A stretch of 64,000 nt of DNA. It comes from Cruorifilaria tuberocauda. Lineage: Eukaryota > Nematoda > Chromadorea > Rhabditida > Onchocercidae. The translations under genes and the position numbers were made by a program. The DNA is taken from the NCBI GenBank assembly GCA_013365365.1, contig JABVXU010000165.1:1-64000 (forward strand), given 5' to 3'. A model generated the notes under the pieces. It was not told the origin of the DNA. It ran no database searches and saw only the letters and a program-made list of their open reading frames with translations. Shown piece after piece: positions 1 to 9,409 of the stretch. How positions within the stretch are numbered: position 1 is the first letter of the stretch; every line of letters starts with the position of its first letter.

Positions 1-666
1 ATGAACCGGTTATTGATATCTTTTCATGTTCTATGCTAAATTATTTATTTTGCTCTTTTATATTATGTCATTGGGTTTTAGCATATTTAGTAATTTACTG
101 GTTGATTTTACTGGTCACATGTGGGAAAGCTTAAGTAATGGAAGAACGTGTTATTGTTTGTAATACTAAAAGATTGTGCTAATTCACATTAATATATTAT
201 GTTCCTTTGTTTTTATTTCAGCAAATTTTCATCTATACGGATACGGTTTTCTTTTACAAAATGATAATTTACGGGAATTGTGTTGAAATTGTTATTCTAA
301 AATTACTAGAAATTGGAGCGAAATATGTTGATAAGAAAGTGTGATACATAACTTCAGGACATTTTCCTTGTAATTAAATGAAAAAGTGAAGTACAGTACA
401 TTCATTTACCAACTGATTAATATTATTTGGTTTTTGCTTGCAACTGAATTTTGGTGAATAAAATTCATGATTTCCTTCCATATAATCTCATAGAAGATAT
501 ATGCATGTATTCTTATCGGCAAGTACCATATATGTGCGAATATTTCGTCATTTCTAGTAATATGTGGCCTGCAAAGCCAGATGTTTTGTATATAATTTAG
601 ATTATCTCTATTCTGGTTCATTTAGTGCTTTGTGATTTGATTTAAAATGGCATCTTATCGTTGCAG
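1..666. other. Upstream non-coding stretch
   Basis: No convincing exon is visible on either strand. The stretch is AT-rich and ends in a good 3' splice acceptor (TTGCAG, 661-666) just before the start codon at 672. It is probably upstream sequence, or an intron or trans-splice outron of the first gene. Confidence 0.5.
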
Positions 667-671
667 GATTT

Positions 672-2804
672 ATGGAGAGGAAAAAAGAGATCTCGTCAAC
701 GGGACAAATAACACGTGTCGATGTTAAGTTTGCTTATTTAACAAATAATAGATGTGGTTGTGTGTTCGTTCCACCGTGTTCAGCTCTCCCGAAAAATTGT
801 CTTAATCCCGATTTAACTCTTTTTTATAAGGCTGGTGACATCGTTCATTTCACAGCGGTACCGCAACAAGACAAAAATGACTGCCAGTGGCTAGCCACGA
901 AGGTGTGCTTTTAAGTTTTTCTCGTAGATTTTGCTGGAACTTAGTTACTCAGTATTCAGTGAGGTCGTTAGATGCCTATAGTTTATTATTAGCAGCCTTT
1001 GATAATCGGCAAAACAATTGTAACTTCATGTTTATTAATGATAAATGTTGTTTTCGTCCAGGTAACACCGTCTGCAAACAACGATCTGTATCAGGCACCG
1101 TGTCATGAGATCAGCAATTTCTATCAGGTAATTTTTTTTAATTTAAAACATTAAAATATAAGTAGAGACTTATGCGAAGGGTTAATAATTCAGTTCATTT
1201 TGTTGCAATTTATCAGTAACTAGGAATCTAAAAATTGATACAGTTCGAAGTTGTAAGCTTTGCTCATTTCTCATTATAATATAGTTACAAGATGCTTAAC
1301 CATTCGTAATTAATTTTCAGATGGTTGGTGTAGCATCTCTATTAACCAAGCATTTTTTTTATCTAAAAATTTGTAAATTTTAGGTCGTCTCAATCACATT
1401 AGTAACTGAAACATATGCATATGCTACCAGTGATGAACTAGGCATGGTTTTTATTCCTGGTGCGGCTTTTCAACAAACCGAAGTAGCGAAATTGGACAGT
1501 TACTTGGCTGTTGGTGACAGCATTGTAGTTCGCATTCGTTCACAAGCTCCTAGATGTGGTTGCAACTGGATTGCTGAATATGCCAGCAAAATTACCACTT
1601 TAAATGCTGCTGCATCTTCTGCACTGCGTGTTAGTGGTAATGAAAGTTCCTGTGATGATTATATTGTAAAACGAGGTATTTTGATTCATGAATTCTTATG
1701 TGCTTGTTCTGTTTACCATTGAAGTTCGTGCTTTAGGAATAATTCCTGCGGAGTCTAAAAGGGTTGTGCTGACATACCTGTCGTGCTGCCTTAATTTAAA
1801 AAGTATTTGGTTCTCTGATTTAATAATTTGAATGTAGTCACAATACGTTTTAATCCATGAATTATGGGGGTTTGTTTAGCTTCGTAATTCTGGCCTCTCT
1901 GAAATGATGAGAAAGAAATATAACGCACTGGTGATTTTGGTAGAAAGGTATTGGTTGTTCTGGTATGAGCTTTGTGACATCAAATATCACTTTTCGTCTT
2001 GCGCTTATTATGCTTTTGTCAGGTAAAGGAGTAATTATATGGGCAGATCATTTTATGGCTTGTGCGATGAACGATTGCAGTGAAAAAGTGATATGTCCAA
2101 TTCTAACTTGGATGGGAGGCAATGGCGGCAAATTGTATGCCGAAAGCTTATGTGATGTGATCGAAGTTGGACAAACGGTTCGTTTTCTTCAGTTCACAGC
2201 TGTTGTTGTTCCTGAAGTTTTGCATGAAATTTTAGTATGCTGTAAAAAACAACCTTGGTTTATTGCATTGCTTAAAGAATGTTACAGGTCATTTCTTCTT
2301 CGTTACATTAATTAAATGGTATGTTTACTTTTCCGGTCGGTTTGAAGAGGAATTTGGCTCGTTATTCTAAAATAAGTTTTAGATACTTGTACTTAGAAAG
2401 TAAAAGAGGGCAAGATGGGAATAAGAAGGAAAAAAAAAATCTGAGAATCGATGATATAGAATCATTTGTGGATGAGTTTAGCAGAAGTCCTGTAAAAACT
2501 AAATTATATGAATCAACGTAGTAATATATCCGCATTAATTTACGAAATATGTGATTCAGTCATTCATCATCATTGTAAGAAATTTTTTCCGAGTTTGCAG
2601 GTATTTTACGAAGCATTGCTTAGTAATGCTGGACTGAAGGCAAGATGGTGGTCTACGAAATCTCCACGGAAAAATTTTGCGGATTCTTATACCCAAACAG
2701 GGCTCACTGTGGAGCAGATGATTATTCGATCTATGGAACCTGATATCCTTCAATATTTGCAGAAGAAAATTCCGAATATAATTGAGCTTGCTAAAAATTT
2801 GTAG
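672..2804 (+). CDS. Unknown protein with three tandem OB/S1-like modules
   Basis: Proposed exons are 672-902, 1062-1127, 1384-1675, 2023-2234 and 2601-2804; all phases close and give about 334 aa. I do not recognise the family. Three stretches share a layout: a beta-type start with V and aromatic residues, a G-C-V-F-V-P or G-M-V-F-I-P turn, then an acidic-hydrophobic G-D strand (AGDIVHF, VGDSIVV, VGQTVRF), ending in an aromatic strand. They cover residues about 8-80, 100-170 and 197-260, and look like repeated small beta-barrel (OB or S1/cold-shock-like) modules. The last about 67 residues differ and are basic-helical. The ATG at 672 lies 5 nt after a TTGCAG acceptor, fitting trans-splicing. 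Exon 4 could instead end at 2287 (GTCATT donor) and pass through an extra exon at about 2384-2494. An AATAAA at 2951-2956 fits the 3' end. The module assignment is inference from pattern only. Confidence 0.7.
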
Positions 2805-4481
2805 TTAACCAAAATCTTTTTAAACCCCTTTTGCAGTTGAGTACAGAATTCCTGCGTTTAAAGATTTTTTTTTTGATAACTCTATTAACTTCAAACCATA
2901 TTTTTAAATAAGTCATTTTGTGATTGGTTTCGTTTATATGTGCTTTCTGGAATAAAACCTTTCAGATTTTTATGGCAATATGTGTTTTAATTATTCAGGG
3001 ACTGCTAAGTTACACTTCTCTTCCAAATGTATCTTCAAAAATTTCGCTTATGTATCTTTTATAATCGATATGATGTCCAGGTCTTTTCCAGCTCTTAATT
3101 TCTAGTATGCTTTGCATTTGATGGCGAAGTGCATGAAAGAATGTAAAATCTTTTTGTGATAATATTGCAATGTTCACTTACAAGTATCTTCACAGGTGTA
3201 ACAATTTTTATAGAATAGAATTTCATCCAGCCATATTTCACGTGATTTTTAAAATTATTGAATTTTTTTTTGATTCGCGCTACGGTTATCGTCAGCTGTG
3301 TTTAATGTTTCTGATTGATCTATACTTGAACAACTTATATGGAACTGCTTGTAATGTTTACAGCTAGGTATTTTTAGAGTTATAAATATCTTTACTTGTC
3401 GGTAAGGTTAGAGAAAGTTGGATTTAATTTGTACTTGTGCGGCACAATCGATTCGTTCTAAGCATGTTTTATTTCTTACGCAAAGGTTATAAGGTACAAC
3501 AAATAAGGTCGAGATAGTCGTTTGCAATATGATAATAGTTAATTTCAAACGATCGGAAGTGCGTTGCGGTAGGATCCTTTGGTTGGTCCCTCACTCAGTG
3601 ATAATGGATTGAGAGAACGGGATAAGCTGATGATATGAGCGTATCGAAATCGGGTCAACTCCACGGTGAGAAGGTTCGTTCAAGAAGAATGCTCAATCCA
3701 ATCCTACCAGTATTGATAGGATTTCAATGGGCGGTGTTTGGATGGGGCGATGCCGAATGAAGCCCAAGGATGTTCGATACAGAAATTTGACGTGGCGTTC
3801 AATAAGCCTCATACATTTATAATACATTAACAAGAATACTGTAAACAATTTGAAACTAATCAGCGATAAGAAGATGACGTATGACATTTGATGATACCGT
3901 GAAGAGGATGATGAAATGACAATGAATTGAGGTAGAAGATATAAGATATAAAATCGAGATATAAGATCTATTTCAACTGATCGTATTTAGACAAAGATTT
4001 CCCACCTATAATTTCATCATCTACAGAATTAACACTCATTTTTATATGATTTCGGGTTTTACCGACACTACTTGGTTCTTTATCGAAGCAATATGCCACG
4101 TTGATATATATCAATTGGAATAATTTCTTCAAAGGGACTGAAGTTCGGTGGGCTACTAATTTAGTTACGTGCCTCTTACTAGTTTTGTAATTTTCACATT
4201 ATTTTAAAAATTCTAAATTTTTAATACCGAGAAACAATTTTTGGGAATCAACATCGTAAGCAGTTATTTTGTTATCTGGTATTGATATTCGACATCGTTC
4301 GTTGCGAAAACTGGGAGGATCGGCAATAGTCTTTTCAAGTAAGTCTTCAGTTTTTGAATCAAGTTTTTTATTCCTACATGCTTTTTGTTTAAGGATGTAA
4401 TGTGTTGATGCGGCTAGAGAAGGTAGGTTTTGCTCATGGTAAGAAGGATGCGAATACTAGATTTTCTAGACGAAGATCAGT
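2805..4481. other. Intergenic; contains a structured GC-richer patch
   Basis: No gene is evident. About 3540-3830 is richer in G+C than its surroundings and holds complementary arms: GGATTGAG near 3605-3612 with CTCAATCC near 3691-3698, and a local hairpin ATCCTA/TAGGAT near 3700-3722. This could be a non-coding RNA or chance. I could not identify it as tRNA, snRNA or spliced-leader RNA. Confidence 0.35.
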
Positions 4482-4802
4482 ATGAAGATATACCGTGATG
4501 ATTGTTTATCGGCTCTTTGTCGTTTGGATGGATGGACTTGTGTGTTCGCTCGAATTGTATCGATTGAACCTTTGGAAGTGGAAGATGATACTAGCCGGCT
4601 TCTCTTGTGCAACATTGTTGAAGATGTCCTTTCTGAGGATGTTCACTGTGGCGATTACTGTTACATATTGCTTAATACCACTGTTCGACCAATTCAATGT
4701 ACCCGTATTACTACTGTACCTCTTGAAATTGCGCCACTTGCTTATTACCAACTTAAACTTGCTCGTGATCTGGAAAAATGGCAGTTCAGTATGGAGTTCT
4801 AA
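4482..4802 (+). CDS. Small hypothetical protein, possible single OB-like domain
   Basis: An uninterrupted 106-codon frame starts with MKIYRDD and ends EF-stop. I do not recognise it. The middle alternates hydrophobic strands and contains VHCGDYCYILLN, a G-D-aromatic strand like the ones in the modules of the gene at 672-2804. A helical tail (YYQLKLARDLEKW) follows. This would suit a small OB-fold protein such as the RPA3/TEN1 type, but no diagnostic residue supports that. An AATAAA at 4990-4995 lies about 190 nt past the stop and favours a real 3' end. A second, overlapping frame (4495-4806) is also open but looks less protein-like. An upstream exon is not excluded. Confidence 0.5.
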   Translation: MKIYRDDCLSALCRLDGWTCVFARIVSIEPLEVEDDTSRLLLCNIVEDVLSEDVHCGDYCYILLNTTVRPIQCTRITTVPLEIAPLAYYQLKLARDLEKWQFSMEF

Positions 4803-6311
4803 TTAATTGGTTATTCTTTTTTACAATGTTCCATAGTCTTGTAAGCCTGTTATATATAAGTTCCTGTCTCATGTGCAAAAACGTGAATAAGTCTTCCTTC
4901 ACTCTTCAGGTTATATCTATTGTCTCTCAGATGTTTTTCCCTTTGTGCAGATCTATGTACTTGGAGTTTGAGAAGTGATTTTTGAATGAAATAAAGAAGT
5001 CACTAAATACGGATTTCCACTTTTCAATTTCTTAACTTTTGAAACAGTAAAAAGATTTGCAAACTGTTAAGAGAATGTCGGAAGCAATTCTGATAATCAA
5101 CAACTCTTCTGTTACTCAGAAGTTCGCATTCAAGGTTTTTGTACCGAAAGGAGTTCAACTTGTATTTTAGAGGACTGGAGAGTAAGATTAAGCAAAGATA
5201 GATGTATGGTAGTGAAGATTGATGGCAGCTTCTGTATTGTTAATTGGTTTAATTTGTTCCTTTGTCGGAAACATTTAAAAACTTCAAAACAATTCTAAGT
5301 GAGATGCTTTCGCTAGCCTTTGTACCATTAATAATCGTGAGCTACTTAAAATTTCGTCTGTGAGAAATCGGCAAAGGGAACTAAGCTTTGTAACTGTAAC
5401 TTCGTGACATTTCGGAAAATCTACTGTATTAGAAACACTGTTTCAGTAATAAGACAAAGAAAATATTCATTTAGCACGATCATATTGCTATTACTCGCAA
5501 GCAAATGAACGGAAGTAAAATCGGGTTTTCATTAGTTTCCAAGGTTGTTTACATAAAAATACTAGTTTTTACTAATATTTTTTCCAGTTCATTTGAACTT
5601 GGAATTAGGACAGTCTTTCCTTTGTACCATTAGTAATCGTGAGCTACTTCGCAGAAAGGTTTGTGTTGAGCACTGAGTAGTTCAGGGACATAAAATTGTC
5701 ACTTCGTTTCTCCTACATCAAACAACGACATTTCGAATTTCAGGTTTGTACTCGATACTATCTTGTAACCTTTTTTTTCATATTTTTTTGAATTTCATTG
5801 ACGGAAAGAGTGGAAAAATTTTTATTTCAGTAATATGAATACTAACGATTTTGAAAAACAACCGTGAAAATGGTTCTAAGACCAAATTATTAAGACAATG
5901 TTTGCTGCTATAATTAATTGATATGCTTTAGAAACAGAAATGGAGAGATCAAGTGAAATATTTGAAATACAATATTTCATTCCTCAATTGTCTCATTTCC
6001 ATGAAATGTATTTGACAGTGTGTAGAAAGAATAGGGTATTCAAAACATATGAGTACCAATATTCATCAAAAATACATTCTCCCATTTAACATGAGTGGGA
6101 AGAACGCGACTGTGGAAACGATGAATACGATTTAGTTGTTGTGCCTTATTCAAAAGTTCCTCGCAAATCCAGTTATTGCATTCACGCATGAACATTGTTA
6201 TTGGAGTTTGATCTGACATCTTATCACTCAGCTTCCAAATCAGATCACTGCAACATATATGAAGCTATCAGTAAGCCTTCCTGGAATCACCTTATAAAGC
6301 ATTATTGCTGC
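4803..6311. other. Intergenic with a 31-bp direct repeat
   Basis: No supported coding exon is visible. Two near-identical 31-bp copies (one mismatch) beginning CCTTTGTACCATTA lie at 5317-5347 and 5619-5649. The rest is AT-rich unique sequence. Convergent gene ends flank it: the plus-strand ORF ending at 4802 and the minus-strand gene ending at 6312. Confidence 0.5.
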
Positions 6312-8328
6312 TTACCAAGCTATCTCGGGAGCATTCGCATAACATTGAAGAATATGATTGTTGAGAGCGAGGACATAACCAACCGGTTGTTGCTTCTCAA
6401 TGGCTAATATACCTAACATCTGCAATTCGTTTGATGAGATCGTTTATATCATCTATAATGACATCGTTAATTTTACTAATGTAGACAACAGAAGCAATAA
6501 TATAATAGTTTCCAAAGTTGTTATGATGTAACATAAATTTACGAGTTAGTAATTTGAAAATCAAAAGAAATTTCATCGTTAAAATAGAATTGAAATGAAA
6601 AATTCATAAATACATACTCCATTTATATGATACAAGAATTCCAGATAACCATGCCGATTCATGAAACTAACGACGGAATCGTACTTTAAGAAATGGGGTT
6701 CATTTTTAGGATTGAGTTCCATATATGTCATTTCTGCATTTCTTGTCCGTTTAGTAACTGCTTGTAAGTTGGATCTATTGTAAAATAGTTTTAAAATAAA
6801 AAAATTATAATTTATATTTTGAAAAATTGCAATCGTTTGAAATATATCGCCAAGTTGTCCAAGCTCTTTTTAAAAAAAAAAAAAAAACTTACTTTTCGAT
6901 GGTAATTTGGAAATAACGTTCTTTATCAGCAATCATAAATCCCATCAAATCTCTATAAAGTTGACGAGTTTCCTCAGTACTGAAACAGGCATAATTGAGC
7001 AAAGCTAGTAATGTTTCAACTTGCAAATAAAATACTACAACGCATTTGTTTAATTTTTCATGAAAAGAAAGATTCCTCATTTAAGTTTAATTATAATCAC
7101 TTGTTCTTTCGGTTCCTTCAATATATGTCTAACTCTTTTAACTTCTTCTGTGATTCTCTTTAATTATGAGTAAAATGAAGTAATCCAACGAACAAGTCAT
7201 TGTCACACAAATCGACAGTGACATTTTTATATACGTCCATGTTGCGTGTTTTTAATGTGACATTGACTAGTTGTTCGTAAACATGAACAAGTAAATGTTG
7301 TTGGCGACGGTCTTCAAATGCACTAGAATATATCGGCAATTTCGAATAGTCAATCTCTTTATTCCATACACCACTGATCTACAAATTCTTGCTTCTAGTA
7401 ATGACGAACAATGCGATTTTGTTTTAAAAGTCGAGAATGTTAAATATCTTCGGTATCACTGACAACCTATTCAAGTAGTTCGGTCAAAAGATTAGGCTCA
7501 TGACCGGAATATAGTTGCACCACAACTGAAAACATATTGCCTTCAGCTAGCTTCCAAGCATATTTGCAGTTTGGGAAAAATCACCAGACTACATTATAAT
7601 TTGTTTGATCACGGTACCAAAAGCAATGAGAGAGGATAGATAGAAAGAAAAACATACTTTCATATAACACTGGCGACATTTATCGATCTTAAAACAATAT
7701 TCATCTTGTTCGCATTCTTCAATAGTCACTGATTTCGTTGCATATTTCAAATCACATTTACAGAACATAAGATAAGCCTGTAACTTCTACATTTGTATTT
7801 ACTAGGCAAGATAAATATTTAGAACCTGACAGAGAATAAGTAATACTGCTGGAAACATTGATTATCTCCTACGAAAAACAAGAAACTCATCTTCATCCAT
7901 AAATTTAGTTACAAAATGCACACAGTCAAGCTGATAGATAATCTCAGATAATTTGTCTTGTCAAACTTTCCGGTCTATGAGATTTCACAGGATTTAAGAA
8001 AATTTCGGCTTAACAAACACATTAGTACAGTGAAAATACTTAGCACAGATGATGTTTGAGGAAATCTATCCATGGACTTTGTTGAATTAGAAATGATCAT
8101 TTGAAAAGTTTACCTGATTGCTGGCGCATAAATGCATGGCGCCAAATGCTACAACAGTAGGCAAATTTGTTTCTACATTGTCCAGAACAGCTACCGTAGC
8201 TACGTCTTTCGTATCAGTGAATGTCACGTTATTGTTGTCTGGTAAGAAATGGTCGCCGAGTAGGTTTTGCGGAAATCCGGAATGTTGCAGAAATTGACAA
8301 AATGATCCAGTTTGAATCATTTTAAAAT
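6312..8328 (-). CDS. Unknown protein from short spliced exons
   Basis: Reading 5'->3' on the minus strand: the acceptor ATTCTCAG leads to ATG at 8320. Exons are 8320-8114, 7930-7873, possibly a tiny one at 7848-7826, 7777-7658, 7378 to about 7190, about 7023-6893, 6774-6618 and 6419-6312 (ends EIAW-stop). Joins 7658/7378, 6893/6774 and 6618/6419 keep phase and use good sites. The joins around 7873-7848 (a 24-nt intron would be too short) and 7190-7023 are unresolved. Exon 7777-7658 is cysteine-rich (six Cys in 40 residues, from FCKCDLKY to CRQCYMK) and follows a hydrophobic run. An alternative ATG at 7858 would make that run a signal peptide (MFPAVLLILCQ). Later exons carry an N-V-T-like stretch and helical segments (VETLLALLNYACF). 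No family is recognised. It could also be two genes read as one. Confidence 0.55.
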
Positions 8329-8363
8329 CTGAGAATCGATGATATAGAATCATTTGTGGATGA
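8324..8363 (+). repeat. 40-bp exact copy of 2436-2475
   Basis: The 40 bp from AAAATCTGAGAATCG to TTGTGGATGA are identical at 2436-2475 and 8324-8363, in the same orientation. In the first gene the copy lies in its last intron, or in an optional exon. In the second place its reverse complement supplies the pyrimidine tract and AG acceptor just upstream of the minus-strand gene's start. A segmental duplication is the simplest reading. Confidence 0.85.
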
Positions 8364-9214
8364 ATGAATTACCATTAAAACTGTACAAACGAACTGCACA
8401 AAAATATTGAAGAAGGACAAGTAATTGAATCTTTTCACTTATTTGACAACGTGAACTAATTCGTAATGAAGATGAATATTGAGTAGAAATATTATCGAAA
8501 CAGTTCCTGCACTCTCAATCGATTATTTTATTTTACTAATGAATCTCCGAAGTTAGAAATTGAATTATTGCTTCTAACTTCGAGAAGGACTGACTGACTT
8601 AGATTATGATTGTTCAGTTTTTTCTAATAATTTCTGGAACAATTCCATCTGATAATTGAAAAAAATAATTGCAATTATAAAGATTCTGAAGCATAGAGCA
8701 ATGAAATAAGGATTTTGCTTAATGATCGAGAACAGAAGCGCAGATAAAAAAATATGTCCTTAAATATTCATCATAAGCATGAATGTAATAATCTATTTAG
8801 ATGAAACAATGGAGCAATGATCTCCATCAAACGCACTTTTTGCACTTCACATTACCTAAAAAGATCACTTCTTTGACGAGAAAAGTTAACCTGTGAGTGA
8901 ATTGAAAAAAGACACTTTATTTCAAAACAAAGCAATTCTAACAAAGAGGAATAGGAAGGGAACTTCCTCTGTTGAAAGAGTTGAAAAGAAAAATGAAGTA
9001 AAAAAAAACTAACCAATAGCAATATTTGAGCGATTATTCAATGGTAAAACAAAGAAATAGGAAGTTCAAAAATAGTGAGCTAGGAAATGCATTTCTAAGA
9101 AAGCGTTTTTAAGTCTCAGAAAGCACTTCTGTTTCAATAAATTTATCTTTAAGTGTAGCTGTAAATGAACGGCTGCAAGACATTTCCATTATAATTTCAT
9201 TATTTGCTTCAAGG

Positions 9215-9409
9215 ATGGGCGGTGTATTCAAGTATGCGCGGGATAATTACAAGAAGAATTATCAAAGTATAAAAGAAAAATTTATTAGCGGAAGCTACTT
9301 TAGTGATTATTTATCCGATGAAAGAATGTTTATTTGCTTAATAAGTTCAAATTATGAGACATTAAGATGTGAAGAAATAAATTGCCTTTTCGCAGATTCT
9401 TTCATGTAT
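9215..9409 (+). CDS. Weak small-ORF candidate
   Basis: A 65-codon frame rich in Y, K and D, with an N-terminal MGG that could in principle be myristoylated. It lies 4-5 nt after a TTCAAG. No homology is recognised and no upstream or downstream exon was found. It may be a chance ORF. Confidence 0.15.

Noticed and set aside
3672..3680. tRNA gene suggested by a B-box-like GGTTCGTTC
   Set aside because: No matching A box or cloverleaf stems could be built around it.
4495..4806. Second overlapping ORF (103 codons) in the small gene
   Set aside because: It is the +1 frame of the better candidate; its composition is dominated by L, V and C, and its start lies inside the other frame.
7658..7777. 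Cys-rich exon as part of a nuclear-receptor DNA-binding domain
   Set aside because: A CxxC-like tail (CRQCYMK) suggested it, but the first zinc finger and P-box are absent and the spacing does not fit.
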